DNA of 64,000 nucleotides from Crenobacter oryzisoli. GTDB lineage: Bacteria; Pseudomonadota; Gammaproteobacteria; Burkholderiales; Chromobacteriaceae. The notes under the pieces are model-generated. The model ran no database searches. It was not told where the DNA came from and was given only the letters and a program-made list of their open reading frames with translations. Both the position numbers and the translations under genes were made by a program. Below, piece by piece: positions 52,377 to 61,363 of the stretch. The stretch covers positions 62,001 to 126,000 of the forward strand of contig NZ_JAUEDK010000009.1 in NCBI RefSeq assembly GCF_030385785.1. The letters run 5' to 3'. How positions within the stretch are numbered: the first letter of the stretch is position 1; each line of letters begins with the position of its first letter.

Positions 52377-52814
52377 CTCTCATCCTTAACTTTGGAGGCG
52401 ACGAAGACCGGTGATCGACCGGTTCCATCATTGTTATTGCCACTCGTATCGCTGGGCAGCAGCATCGCCGGGTTTATAAGCGAACAATTTCGCAAAAATT
52501 ATTTTCGTTTTTGAAAAACTACGCACAGCGCGTCGAGTGTAAAACGACAAAGTTTCACTATGGAATAGCCCGCTAGGGCAAACACTCGAAAAACGGTGTT
52601 TTCACATCGATGCTGCGCCGCAATATGTTGTATTTTTGCGAGAGCCCGGCAGAAATCTCGAAAAATCGGAAAATATTTCCATCTCGAGAAAAAGTCCGCC
52701 GGACGGGCCTTACAGGCTGCAAAATAACGCGCCGGCGCGTTCAACGCAAGCTTTCACTTTCGCGCTTAAACGTTCGCTTTGAAATAGTCCGCCGGACGGG
52801 CGGATCGGGGAGGG
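52377..52814. promoter_or_regulatory. aceE promoter region and bepA 3' end
   Basis: This 438-bp AT-rich gap holds no gene. The 16-mer AGTCCGCCGGACGGGC occurs twice in the same orientation, 52693-52708 and 52786-52801; each contains a short hairpin, and the first is followed on the minus strand by TTTTTC, so they may be tandem terminators of bepA. TATAAA at about 52474-52479 (minus strand) is a possible -10 of aceE. Confidence 0.45.
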
Positions 52815-54254
52815 TCAGCGTGCCTTCTTGCCGTCGGCCTTGATGCGCGCGGCAAGCTCGCGCTGGCGCGCCTCGAGCGAGGAACGCAGGTAGAAATCGT
52901 CGCCGGGCGCCGCTGCGGCGAGCTGATATTGTTCGAGCGCGGCGGTATCACGGTCTTCGAAATAGAACGCGTTGCCGAGCGCGGCGTGGTAACGCAAGGG
53001 GTCACGGTCGGCGTACAGGCGGGCTTCGCGCCGGTACAGCTCGGGGTCGTTCGGCCAACGCTGCTGCTGCTCCTTCACCCGCGTCAGCGCCACGCTGCGC
53101 TGCCCGGCAGCGATCAGCGTGTCGAGTTCGCCATAGATCAGCGTGCGGGCGCTCGGGTAATTGGCGAGGCCCTGCCGGTAGCGTGCCAGCGCGCCGGCGG
53201 TATCGCCGGCGGTACGAGCGATCTCGGCGTCGAGCGACACCAGCATGGCATTGTCCGGCAGCAGCTTCTGCGCCTGGCGAATCGCAGCGCGCGCGCCGGT
53301 TACGTCGTGCGCGGCGAGCTTGGCGCGGGCGAGCCCGTAGTACTGTGCGCCCTCGTTGAGGAACTGTCGGTTGGCGAGCGAGATCTGGTAGTGGCGGATC
53401 GCCTCGTCGGGCGGCAACTGCTCGGTACGCAGCTTCTCGCGCACCAGCACGTAGTCGGTGCTGTCGGCGCGCATCTTCACCGGGTAATTGGCGGCGCGGT
53501 CCTGGCCCTCGCTGATCCGCTCGATGGTCACCGGGTGGGTGCGCAGGAAGGCCAGCGCGTTGTTGTCGTTGTAGCGGTTGGCGCTCTGCAGCCGTTCGAA
53601 GAATGCCGGCATCGCGCGCGCATCGAAGCCGGCGTCGGCGAGGTATTGCATGCCAACCCGGTCGGCCTCGCGCTCGAAATCGCGGCTGTACGACAACTGG
53701 TTGGATAGCGACAGGCCAATGCCGGCGTTGATCGCGCCGAACGAGGCGTTGCCGTTGCCGGTGCCGGCCGCCAGGGCGGCGGCGGCGATCGCCGCCAGCA
53801 CCAACAGCTGGTTCGGCGCGCTGGCCGCCTTCATCCGCGCCATATGGTGCTGGGTGACGTGTGCGGTCTCGTGGCCGAGTACCGACGCGAGCTCGGCCTC
53901 GCTCTGCGTCGCCAGCACCAGGCCCCGGTTGACGCCGATATAGCCGCCCGGCATCGCGAACGCGTTGATGCCATTGTCGTCAACGGCGAAATAGGTGAAC
54001 TGCATGCCCGGCATCTGCGCGTCGGCCGACAGCTTGTGACCGATCTGGTTCAGATAGGCGCTTACCTCGACATCGTCGATCACCAGCTCGGACTCGCGCA
54101 TCGCGCGAAACGCGTCGCGGCCGATCTGCACCTCGTCGGCGCCGGACATCGATGCCGCCGATACGTCGCCGAGGTCCGGCAAGTCAGCGTGGACGGGAGG
54201 GATGGCGATCGCCAGCAAGGTGGCGATCAGGGCTGCAGGCAGGAATGGGCGCAT
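52815..54254 (-). CDS. bepA: BepA-type M48 metalloprotease with TPR domain
   Basis: The 479-residue periplasmic protease has a signal peptide (IPPVHA-DL), the zinc motif HETAH in SVLGHETAHVTQHHM and the third ligand in FEREADRVG, then a C-terminal TPR domain. BepA assists or degrades the outer-membrane protein LptD. AGGA 5 nt before the ATG at 54254. Confidence 0.9.
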   Translation of the reverse strand: MRPFLPAALIATLLAIAIPPVHADLPDLGDVSAASMSGADEVQIGRDAFRAMRESELVIDDVEVSAYLNQIGHKLSADAQMPGMQFTYFAVDDNGINAFAMPGGYIGVNRGLVLATQSEAELASVLGHETAHVTQHHMARMKAASAPNQLLVLAAIAAAALAAGTGNGNASFGAINAGIGLSLSNQLSYSRDFEREADRVGMQYLADAGFDARAMPAFFERLQSANRYNDNNALAFLRTHPVTIERISEGQDRAANYPVKMRADSTDYVLVREKLRTEQLPPDEAIRHYQISLANRQFLNEGAQYYGLARAKLAAHDVTGARAAIRQAQKLLPDNAMLVSLDAEIARTAGDTAGALARYRQGLANYPSARTLIYGELDTLIAAGQRSVALTRVKEQQQRWPNDPELYRREARLYADRDPLRYHAALGNAFYFEDRDTAALEQYQLAAAAPGDDFYLRSSLEARQRELAARIKADGKKAR

Positions 54255-54310
54255 GAGTCCTATCATAAGGCCGCCGCCGCGAAGTTGCAGAGATTCCGCA
54301 CGCCCCCCGT

Positions 54311-55975
54311 CTAGATCACGTAGTCGCCCGCCTCGACGTGGCCGGCACGCCATGCCTTCAGCGTGGTCAGGTGCAGCCGTCCGGCAAAACGCGCAGCCAA
54401 CCCGCCGCGCTCCAGCACCGCCAGCACCGGCCCCTTCACCTCGGCGAGCGACAGCTCGACGCCATGCGCCGCCAGCGCCGTATCGAGCCTCTCCAGCATC
54501 GCCAGCGCGGTCGCGTCGACCCGGTTCACCGCGCTCATCACCAGCACCAGCCGGCGCGCGTGCGGCCGTTCGGCCAGGCGAGCCCACAGCGCCTCCTCGA
54601 CCCGCCGCGCGTTGGCGAAGAACAGGCTCTCGTCGACGCGCACTACCACCACCTGGGGCCGCATCTCGACGCTGTAGCGCCGCACATTGCGAAAATGCTC
54701 GCTGCCGGGCAGCCGGCCCAGTTCGGCGATATGCGGTCGGCCGGCGCGGGCGAGCCAGCTGCCGAGCGACAACAGCACGCCGGCGACGATGCCGGTGTCG
54801 ACGCCGAGCAGCAGCACCGCAACGAAGGTCGCAATGAAGCCGGCCGCGTCGGCACGGTCCACCCGCCACGCGCGCCTGAGCGCCGCGAAGTCGACCATGC
54901 TGCCGACCGCAATCACGATGGTCGCCGCCAGCACTGACAACGGCAGCCAGGCCAATGCGGCACTGGCCCACACCATCACCACCAGCATCAGCCCCGCGGT
55001 GATCAGCGACGCCAGTTGCGTCTGCGCGCCGGCCTCGGCATTGATCACCGAACGCGACAACCCGCCGGTGACCGGCAGACCGGTGAACAGCCCGGCGCCG
55101 ACGTTACACAGCCCCAGCGCCAACAGCTCGCGGTCCGGATCCACCGGCTCGCCGCGCTGCGCCGCCAGCCACTGCACCACCGACAGGCTCTGCACATAGT
55201 TGACCAACGCGATGAAGAACGCCGGCAACACCAGCTCGGGCAGCCGCGCCGCCAGCGCCGGCCAGTGCGGCTGCGGCAGGCCGGCCGGCACCGCGCCGAC
55301 CAGCGGCAGATCATGCGTCAGATGCAGCACAGGCACCGCCAGCATGGCGCCGAGCACCGCGAACACCGGCGCGGCCTTCGCCGCCAGACGGGCCAGGCTG
55401 GCCGCAACGCCGCAGCGGATCAGAGCGCCCGCCAAGTAGCGCCGCGCCAGCCACAGCCAGGCCAGCGTCGCGAGCCCGAACGCCAGCGCGACCGGCCGGG
55501 CCGATGCGAACGCACGCCACAGCGCCGGTAGCAGCGTCGTCAGCGTCGAACCGCCGCCATGCCCGCCGGCGAGTGGCACCAGCTGCGACAGCACGATCAA
55601 CAGCGCCGACGCACTGGCAAACCCCGCCAGCACCGGGGCGGACAAAAAATCGGCGAGAAAGCCGAAACGCAGCGCGCCGAGCAGCACCAGCATCGCGCCG
55701 GACAGCAACGCCAGCCGCGCCAACGTCGCGGCGGTCAACAGCGAGGTCACCGCCATCGGCCCGACCGACTGCGCATGGCTCTTGCCGACCAGCGCATAGA
55801 TGAACAGTGGCACCACGCTGGCGTAGAGGCCGGTCTGCGCCGGCAGGCCGGCCAGCAGCGCGTACGCGAGGCCCTGCGGGATCAATAGCAGCGTCACCAC
55901 CAGCGCCGCCGACACGTCCCCTCCCAGCCAGTCGCGTCGGTAGCCGGCCAGCCAGGCCGGCAGCCAGCGACTCAC
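54311..55975 (-). CDS. SulP-family anion permease with STAS domain
   Basis: The 554-residue protein has about 12 membrane helices (LLIPQGLAYALLAGLPAQTGLYA near the N-terminus) and a cytosolic STAS domain (about 430-554, with SAVNRVDATAL). A sulfate/sulfite permease role fits its place downstream of a persulfide sensor. The GTG start at 55975 was chosen because GGAGG lies 5 nt upstream and GTGA overlaps the stop of the micro-ORF. Confidence 0.88.
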   Translation of the reverse strand: MSRWLPAWLAGYRRDWLGGDVSAALVVTLLLIPQGLAYALLAGLPAQTGLYASVVPLFIYALVGKSHAQSVGPMAVTSLLTAATLARLALLSGAMLVLLGALRFGFLADFLSAPVLAGFASASALLIVLSQLVPLAGGHGGGSTLTTLLPALWRAFASARPVALAFGLATLAWLWLARRYLAGALIRCGVAASLARLAAKAAPVFAVLGAMLAVPVLHLTHDLPLVGAVPAGLPQPHWPALAARLPELVLPAFFIALVNYVQSLSVVQWLAAQRGEPVDPDRELLALGLCNVGAGLFTGLPVTGGLSRSVINAEAGAQTQLASLITAGLMLVVMVWASAALAWLPLSVLAATIVIAVGSMVDFAALRRAWRVDRADAAGFIATFVAVLLLGVDTGIVAGVLLSLGSWLARAGRPHIAELGRLPGSEHFRNVRRYSVEMRPQVVVVRVDESLFFANARRVEEALWARLAERPHARRLVLVMSAVNRVDATALAMLERLDTALAAHGVELSLAEVKGPVLAVLERGGLAARFAGRLHLTTLKAWRAGHVEAGDYVI

Positions 55976-56043
55976 GCACGCCTCCGCTCGAGCCATTCGA
56001 ACAGCGCCTGTACCGGCGTAAATGCGTCCCAGGCGATCGCCAT
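55972..56043 (-). CDS. 23-codon micro-ORF between regulator and SulP gene
   Basis: The reading frame encodes MAIAWDAFTPVQALFEWLERR plus two residues. Its ATG begins one base after the arsR TGA, and its TGA overlaps the sulP GTG as GTGA, so it fills the gap with translational coupling on both sides. The W-x-x-F-T-P-x-x-A-L part resembles the start of YeeE/YedE sulfur transporters, so it may be a deletion remnant, or only a coupling leader. Protein expression is unproven. Confidence 0.45.
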   Translation of the reverse strand: MAIAWDAFTPVQALFEWLERRRA

Positions 56044-56044
56044 C

Positions 56045-56359
56045 TCAGGCCCCTTCCGCCGCAGGCGCCGCGCAGAACAAGGCGTGCAGGGTCGCGAGCA
56101 GCGCCAGCGCCTCGTCGCTCGCAATCCGGTAATAGATCCACTTGCCGTCACGACGCGTAGCCACCAGTCCCTCGTTGCGCAGCACCCCCAGCTGCTGAGA
56201 CAGCGAAGGCTGGCGGATGCCGGTCAGTTCCTCGAGCTCGGACACGGTCCGTTCCACCTCGACCAGCTGGCACAGCAACAACAGCCGGTCGGCATTGCCG
56301 AGGCTCTTCAACAGCGCCGCCGCCTCGTCGGCGTGGCGACGCAACAACTCCAGTTCCAT
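56045..56359 (-). CDS. bigR: ArsR-family persulfide sensor, SqrR/BigR type
   Basis: The 104-residue winged-helix repressor has recognition helix QPSLSQQLGVLRNEG. It keeps two cysteines, Cys30 (LLLLCQLVE) and Cys96 (LHALFCAAP), 66 residues apart, exactly the spacing of the SqrR pair Cys41/Cys107 that forms a polysulfide bridge. It diverges from the persulfide dioxygenase gene and leads the SulP gene, as BigR does. AGGAAGG box before the ATG. Confidence 0.88.
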   Translation of the reverse strand: MELELLRRHADEAAALLKSLGNADRLLLLCQLVEVERTVSELEELTGIRQPSLSQQLGVLRNEGLVATRRDGKWIYYRIASDEALALLATLHALFCAAPAAEGA

Positions 56360-56426
56360 CGTGTCCTTCCTTCGTCACCCTCTCCGACTACGTCAGAGAC
56401 ATCCGGGACAGAAACAGTAAATGCTT

Positions 56427-56456
56427 AAACATTATATTTTTTTATATACTATGTTT
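56427..56456. promoter_or_regulatory. Candidate BigR/SqrR operator
   Basis: AAACATTATAT and ATACTATGTTT are inverted arms (9 of 11 symmetric) around eight T/A bases, in the divergent gap between the sensor gene and the dioxygenase gene. An AT-rich dyad over the promoters is the usual BigR target. Confidence 0.6.
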
Positions 56457-56480
56457 CAATGGATCACCCTGGGGTACGCC

Positions 56481-57338
56481 ATGACGAACGCAGCGATCCT
56501 GTCCTTCTACGATCCGGCCACCGGCAGCTACAGCCACCTGATCTACGATCACCCCGGCGGCCACGCCGCCATCGTCGACCCGGTGCTGGGCTACGATGCC
56601 GCGAGCGGCCGCACCGCCGCCACCGGCGCCGACCGGCTGCTCGCCACGCTGGCCGAGCAGCGCTTGACGCTAGCCTGGATCCTCGAGACCCACGCGCACG
56701 CCGACCACCTGTCGGCCGCCGCCTACCTGAAGCGTCACGCGGGCGGGCGCACCGGCATCGGCGCACGGATCACCGAGGTGCAGCGCCATTTCGGCCGGGT
56801 GTTCGCCATGGAGGCGGCGCTGGCCGAGCAGTCGTTCGACGTGCTGTTCGAGGATGGCGAGCGCTTTCGCATCGGCACGCTCGACGTCGAGGTCATCGCG
56901 CTGCCCGGCCATACCACGGCCGACGTCGGCTACCGGGTCGGCGACGCGGTGTTCGTCGGCGACACCCTGTTCATGCCCGATCTCGGCAGCGCACGCTGCG
57001 ACTTTCCCGGCGGCGACGCCGCCACCCTGTACCGCTCGGCGCAGCGGCTGCTGGCGCTGCCGGACGACACCCGCCTCTTCCTCTGCCACGACTACCCGCC
57101 GCCGGAGCGCGCCCCTTGTCCGGTCGTGACGGTCGCCGAGCAGCGGTCGGCCAACCTTCACCTGAACGAGCGTGTCGACGAGGCCGGTTTCGTCGCGCTG
57201 CGCCGCGCCCGCGATGCCACGCTCCATACTCCGGCGCTGCTGTGGCCCGCTCTACAGGTGAATATCCGTGCCGGCGAGCTGCCGCCTCCAGACGCCAACG
57301 GCGTGTGTTATCTGAAAATCCCGCTGAATCTCATGTAG
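56481..57338 (+). CDS. blh: Persulfide dioxygenase, Blh/ETHE1-like metallo-beta-lactamase fold
   Basis: The 285-residue protein has metal motif THAHADH (about 76-82), LPGHTTADVGY, GDTLFMPDLGSARCDFPGG and FLCHDYPP, the pattern of Blh and ETHE1 proteins that oxidise glutathione persulfide to sulfite with non-haem iron. Start at 56481 after GGGGT. A sulfite product would fit the SulP permease (inference). Confidence 0.92.
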   Translation: MTNAAILSFYDPATGSYSHLIYDHPGGHAAIVDPVLGYDAASGRTAATGADRLLATLAEQRLTLAWILETHAHADHLSAAAYLKRHAGGRTGIGARITEVQRHFGRVFAMEAALAEQSFDVLFEDGERFRIGTLDVEVIALPGHTTADVGYRVGDAVFVGDTLFMPDLGSARCDFPGGDAATLYRSAQRLLALPDDTRLFLCHDYPPPERAPCPVVTVAEQRSANLHLNERVDEAGFVALRRARDATLHTPALLWPALQVNIRAGELPPPDANGVCYLKIPLNLM

Positions 57339-57348
57339 ACTGGCCTGC

Positions 57349-58389
57349 ATGTTCAACCACTTAGGCGTCGCTCCTTCCCCGCAGCGCCTGACGCGAATGG
57401 ATTCTTCGGTGCTGCCGCCGGCGCCTCGCCAACTCGTCCACAAGCGTGGTATGCCGGCCTTCGGCATGTACCAGGGCGTGGTCGAAACGCTGTCCTGGTC
57501 CGACCTGAAAACCCCACCGCTGAAACGGCTGACGCGCAAGCTGCACCACAAGCGTTGGCAGTACGCCGCGTTGGCACACGAGGCATTCTTCGTCGGCGTC
57601 GCTATCGTCGATCTCGGCTGGACCAGCACTGCCTTCGCCTACCTGTTCGACCGCGAACAGGGCCGGGTAGTCGCGAGCTTTTCTGCCAACGGCCTGCCTG
57701 GCCTGTCGACCCACGTCGAGGACCGCCCGTTCGGCGATGCGGCCTTCCGTACCGGCCGTGAGCGGCTGGCGTTCCGCCGTGCCGCCGAGCGACTGGAGTT
57801 GACGATCAACTGCCGTGAGCTGAAGCTCGTTGCACACATCGACCTGTCCGATGCCCCGCCGGTGATGGCGGCAATCGCCCCGGCCAACTGGCTGGCGCAC
57901 TCCACCCACAAGAGCGGCGGCCTCGCGGTGACCGGCTTCGCCGAGACCGCCGACCGACGTTACTCACTCGACGACGCGGTAGCGAGCCTCGATGCCAGCA
58001 ACGGCCTCTTGGCCCGCGACACCAGCTGGCGCTGGGCCAGCGCACACAATCGCGAGCTGGGCTTCAACCTGCAGGCGGGCTATATGGGGAGTGCGGAGAA
58101 CGCGATCTGGTTGAACGGCCGGGTGATCCGGGTCGGTGACGCCCGCTTCGACTATGATGCGGCCGACCCGCTCTCGCCATGGCGTATCGCAAGCTACGAC
58201 GGGCTGGTCGAGCTCGTGTTCCAGCCGGAGGGCGCGCGGCGCGAGGACCGCGACCTGGTGATCGCCGCCAGTCGCTATGTGCAGCCGATCGGCACCTTCA
58301 GCGGCCGGCTGACCGACCCGGCCAGCGGCGCCGCCCACACGATCGACCGATTGACAGGCGTCACCGAGGATCACCACTCGCGCTGGTAA
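57349..58389 (+). CDS. DUF2804 protein
   Basis: The 346-residue soluble protein matches DUF2804 throughout: LKRLTRKLHHKRWQYAAL near residue 58, HEAFFVGVAIVDLGW, GGLAVTGF, and KSG-W-type blocks. Function unknown; the fold is thought to be beta-rich and lipocalin-like. It starts 10 bp after blh. A later start at 57397 is possible. Confidence 0.8.
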   Translation: MFNHLGVAPSPQRLTRMDSSVLPPAPRQLVHKRGMPAFGMYQGVVETLSWSDLKTPPLKRLTRKLHHKRWQYAALAHEAFFVGVAIVDLGWTSTAFAYLFDREQGRVVASFSANGLPGLSTHVEDRPFGDAAFRTGRERLAFRRAAERLELTINCRELKLVAHIDLSDAPPVMAAIAPANWLAHSTHKSGGLAVTGFAETADRRYSLDDAVASLDASNGLLARDTSWRWASAHNRELGFNLQAGYMGSAENAIWLNGRVIRVGDARFDYDAADPLSPWRIASYDGLVELVFQPEGARREDRDLVIAASRYVQPIGTFSGRLTDPASGAAHTIDRLTGVTEDHHSRW

Positions 58390-58460
58390 GTAAGCGTTAG
58401 CGCCTGTGATACGATGCGCGCCGACTAGAGTTTTGCATCTAAATGACTGTGGAGAAGTTA

Positions 58461-59057
58461 ATGATGGGCGTGTTGACCGAAATGCTCGAGCACAACCGTA
58501 CCTTCGTGGATAACCGCGAGTACGAGCAATTCGAGACTGACAAATTCCCGGGCAAGAACCTGGCGGTGCTCGCCTGCATGGACGCCCGTCTGGTCGAGCT
58601 GCTGCCCAAGGCGATGGGCCTGAAGAACGGCGATGCCAAACTGATCAAGAATGCCGGCGCGCTGGTGACCCACCAGTGGGGATCGGTGATGCGCAGCCTG
58701 GTGGTGGCCGTCTACGAGCTCGGCGCCCAGGAAATCTGCGTGGTCGCGCACCGCGACTGCGGCATGAACGCGATCGACCCGGCGCGCATCCTCGCGTCGG
58801 CCGAGGCCCGCGGTGTCCGCCACGAGACGATCGAGACGCTGCGCGCCGCCGGCATCGACCTGGAACACTGGCTGAAGGGCTTCGACAAGGTCGAGGACAG
58901 CGTGCGCCACACCGTCAGCGTGATCCGCTCCCACCCGCTGATCCCGAAGGACATCCCGATCCACGGTCTGGTGATCCATCCCACCACCGGCCAGCTCGAG
59001 CTGATCGTCGACGGCCGCCAGGCGGCTGTGGCTGTGGCCGCGGCCCCCGTCGCCTGA
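58461..59057 (+). CDS. Beta-class carbonic anhydrase
   Basis: The 198-residue enzyme interconverts CO2 and bicarbonate. Zinc ligands and catalytic dyad: CMDAR (Cys39, Asp41, Arg43) and HRDC (VVAHRDCGM). GGAGAAG lies before the tandem ATG ATG; the first was chosen. It is 2 bp from nadD. Confidence 0.93.
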   Translation: MMGVLTEMLEHNRTFVDNREYEQFETDKFPGKNLAVLACMDARLVELLPKAMGLKNGDAKLIKNAGALVTHQWGSVMRSLVVAVYELGAQEICVVAHRDCGMNAIDPARILASAEARGVRHETIETLRAAGIDLEHWLKGFDKVEDSVRHTVSVIRSHPLIPKDIPIHGLVIHPTTGQLELIVDGRQAAVAVAAAPVA

Positions 59058-59059
59058 GC

Positions 59060-59698
59060 ATGAGTCGAGGCATCGGCCTGTTCGGCGGCACCTTCGACCC
59101 CATCCACACGGCGCATCTGCGCCTGGCGCGCGCGCTGCGCGACGAGCTGGACCTCGCCGAAGTCCGGCTGATCCCGGCGGGCAATCCCTACCACCGCAGC
59201 GAACAGCCGGGCGCAGACGCCGCGCACCGGCTGGCGATGGTCGAAGCGGCGATCGCCGGCGAACCGCGCCTGGTTGCCGACGACCGCGAGGTACGGCGAG
59301 ACAGGCCCGCCTACACGGTCGAGACGCTCGAAGAGCTGCGTGCCGAGCTAGGCAGTACCGTGCCGCTATGGCTGTTGATCGGCGGCGACTCGCTCGCCAC
59401 CCTCGATCGCTGGCAGCGCTGGGAAGAGCTATTCAAGCTCGCCAACCTGGCGGTCGCACTGCGGCCGGGCTTTTCGGCCGACGCGCTGCCGCCGGCGGTG
59501 GCTCAGCACTGGCAGGCACGGCAAGTGTCTGATTTTCCAAATCAAGCCGCCTCGGGTACAATCCGCGCCTTGACTTTGCCGCCGGTGGACGTTTCCGCCA
59601 CCGCGATCCGCACCCGCCTGCAGGCTGGCGGCCCGGCCGACGGGCAGGTCCCCGACGCCGTGCTCGCCTATATCGCCCGTCACGGACTGTACCGCTGA
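59060..59698 (+). CDS. nadD: Nicotinate-nucleotide adenylyltransferase
   Basis: The 212-residue enzyme makes deamido-NAD. The nucleotidyltransferase motif GLFGGTFDPIHTAHL is at the N-terminus and the S-A-T-x-I-R motif (DVSATAIRTRL) near the end. The ATG is 2 bp after the carbonic anhydrase stop. Confidence 0.96.
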   Translation: MSRGIGLFGGTFDPIHTAHLRLARALRDELDLAEVRLIPAGNPYHRSEQPGADAAHRLAMVEAAIAGEPRLVADDREVRRDRPAYTVETLEELRAELGSTVPLWLLIGGDSLATLDRWQRWEELFKLANLAVALRPGFSADALPPAVAQHWQARQVSDFPNQAASGTIRALTLPPVDVSATAIRTRLQAGGPADGQVPDAVLAYIARHGLYR

Positions 59699-59748
59699 CC
59701 GGGCCCACGGGTGCCGACGCGGCGGCAACCACCGACTCTGGAAGACCT

Positions 59749-60120
59749 ATGGAAGACGTAAACGTAATCACCAAACTGGCCATCGAAGCCCTCGAAGACG
59801 TGAAGGGCAAGGACATCGTCGAGCTGTCCACCGGTAACCTGACCTCGCTGTTCCAGCGCATGATCATCGCCACCGGCGACTCCAACCGCCAGGTGAAGGC
59901 GCTCGGCCGCAGCGTCGAGGCCAAACTGAAGGAAGCCGGTGCCGACATCGTCGGCGCCGAGGGCTTCGAATTCGGCGAATGGGTGCTGGTCGATGCCGGC
60001 GACGTGGTGGTGCACGTGATGCTGCCGGCGGTGCGCGATTACTACGACATCGAGGCGCTGTGGGGCGGCGAGAAGCCATCGTTCCACACCAACGCCAAGC
60101 CGTGGAACGCCGCGCAGTAA
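59749..60120 (+). CDS. rsfS: Ribosomal silencing factor RsfS
   Basis: The 123-residue protein binds L14 and blocks subunit joining in starvation. The motifs KGKDIVELSTGNLT, IATGDSNRQVKAL and EWVLVDAGDVVVHV are typical. The nadD-rsfS-rlmH order is conserved in many proteobacteria. Confidence 0.96.
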   Translation: MEDVNVITKLAIEALEDVKGKDIVELSTGNLTSLFQRMIIATGDSNRQVKALGRSVEAKLKEAGADIVGAEGFEFGEWVLVDAGDVVVHVMLPAVRDYYDIEALWGGEKPSFHTNAKPWNAAQ

Positions 60121-60139
60121 GCGCCGCTTAACCCCCTCG

Positions 60140-60162
60140 ACAGGCCGGCCTAGCCGGCCTGT
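60140..60162 (+). terminator. Hairpin after rsfS
   Basis: ACAGGCCGGC, CTA, GCCGGCCTGT, followed by TTTGC. It lies between rsfS and rlmH and may partly attenuate rlmH. Confidence 0.6.
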
Positions 60163-60181
60163 TTGCATTCGAAAGACAGGC

Positions 60182-60652
60182 ATGCGTATCACCATACTGG
60201 CCGTCGGCACCAAGATGCCGCGCTGGGTCGACGAGGCGTTCGCCGACTACGCCAAACGCTTCGGCCGCGATATCACACTGGAGCTGAAGGAGATCAAGCC
60301 CGAGAAGCGCGGTGGTGGCGTCACCGCCGAGAAAGGCATCGCCGCCGAGCACGCCCGGCTGATCGCCGCACTGCCACCGCGCGCCAAGCTGATCGTGCTC
60401 GACGAGCGCGGCAAGGCGCTGACCTCGATGAAGCTCGCCGCCGAGCTGAAGGACTGGTTGGCCGACGGCCAGGACCTGGCATTGGTGATCGGCGGCGCCG
60501 ACGGCCTGTCCGACGAGCTGAAGCAGCGCGCTGACCTGCTACTGCAGCTCTCCGCGATGACGCTGCCGCACGGCATGGTGCGGGTGATGCTGGCCGAGCA
60601 GCTGTACCGGGCGGTGTCCATCCTCAACAATCACCCCTATCACCGCGAATAG
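60182..60652 (+). CDS. rlmH: 23S rRNA pseudouridine-1915 N3-methyltransferase
   Basis: The 156-residue SPOUT methyltransferase has VLDERGKALTS, LVIGGADGLSD and the C-terminal EQLYRAVSILNNHPYHRE, all invariant in RlmH. Confidence 0.97.
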   Translation: MRITILAVGTKMPRWVDEAFADYAKRFGRDITLELKEIKPEKRGGGVTAEKGIAAEHARLIAALPPRAKLIVLDERGKALTSMKLAAELKDWLADGQDLALVIGGADGLSDELKQRADLLLQLSAMTLPHGMVRVMLAEQLYRAVSILNNHPYHRE

Positions 60653-60762
60653 ACGGGCCACTGCCCCCTGCGACAATCGGCCGCAGTGCGTCGCGGCGAC
60701 GCCTCGCTAGAATACCTCTCCTGCATACAAGAATCATTACCATCTTGTTCAGGATATCCTCG

Positions 60763-61281
60763 ATGCGTCGTCTCACCCTGTTCGCCCTCGCCCTGGCCGC
60801 CACTACCGCCCATGCCCACATCACGCTGGAAACCCCAGCGGCCGAAGCCGGCAGCACCTACAAGGGCGTGCTGCGCATCGGCCACGGCTGCGACGGCTCG
60901 CCGACCACCGGTATCCGGCTGATCGTGCCGGCCGGCGTGCAGCAGCTCAAGCCGATGCCCAAGGCCGGCTGGGCGCTGACGGTGCAGAAGGACAAGCTCG
61001 CCCAGCCGTACGACTACTACGGCGAAACGATCCGCGAGGACACCGGCGCGGTAAGCTGGAGCGGCGGCAGCCTGCCGGACGCGTTCTACGACGAGTTCGC
61101 GTTCCGCGCCCGGCTGCCGGCCACGCCGGGTGAGACCCTGTACTTCAAGGTCGAGCAGCGCTGCGCCAAGGGCGAGACCCGCTGGGTCGAGGTCCCGGCA
61201 GCCGGTCAGGATCCGCACGCCTTGAAGGCCCCGGCCGCGATGCTGAAGCTGACGGCACCGGGCCCGGCACATCAGCACTGA
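60763..61281 (+). CDS. YcnI/DUF1775 copper-binding protein
   Basis: The 172-residue exported protein has a signal peptide ending TTAHA, so the mature chain begins with His (HITLETP), the mono-histidine brace of YcnI copper proteins, with Trp in KAGWALTV. The C-terminus ends HQH, a further potential metal site. It may chaperone copper to periplasmic targets. AGGATAT lies before the ATG at 60763. Confidence 0.85.
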   Translation: MRRLTLFALALAATTAHAHITLETPAAEAGSTYKGVLRIGHGCDGSPTTGIRLIVPAGVQQLKPMPKAGWALTVQKDKLAQPYDYYGETIREDTGAVSWSGGSLPDAFYDEFAFRARLPATPGETLYFKVEQRCAKGETRWVEVPAAGQDPHALKAPAAMLKLTAPGPAHQH

Positions 61282-61310
61282 GCCGGGCAGGCACTCCCCC
61301 TGGCGCGGAA

Positions 61311-61343
61311 ACGACAAAGGCTGCCGATGGCAGCCTTTGTCGT
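61311..61343. terminator. Bidirectional terminator between ycnI and yidB
   Basis: A perfect 15-bp stem with left arm ACGACAAAGGCTGCC and GAT loop lies between the convergent stop codons. Confidence 0.75.
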
Positions 61344-61363
61344 TGTGAGCCGGCTCTCGTCAC

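Noticed and set aside
60720-60745. Fur-like sequence upstream of the YcnI gene
   Set aside because: AATCATTACCATC has only a partial match to the Fur consensus, and the gene is copper- rather than iron-related.
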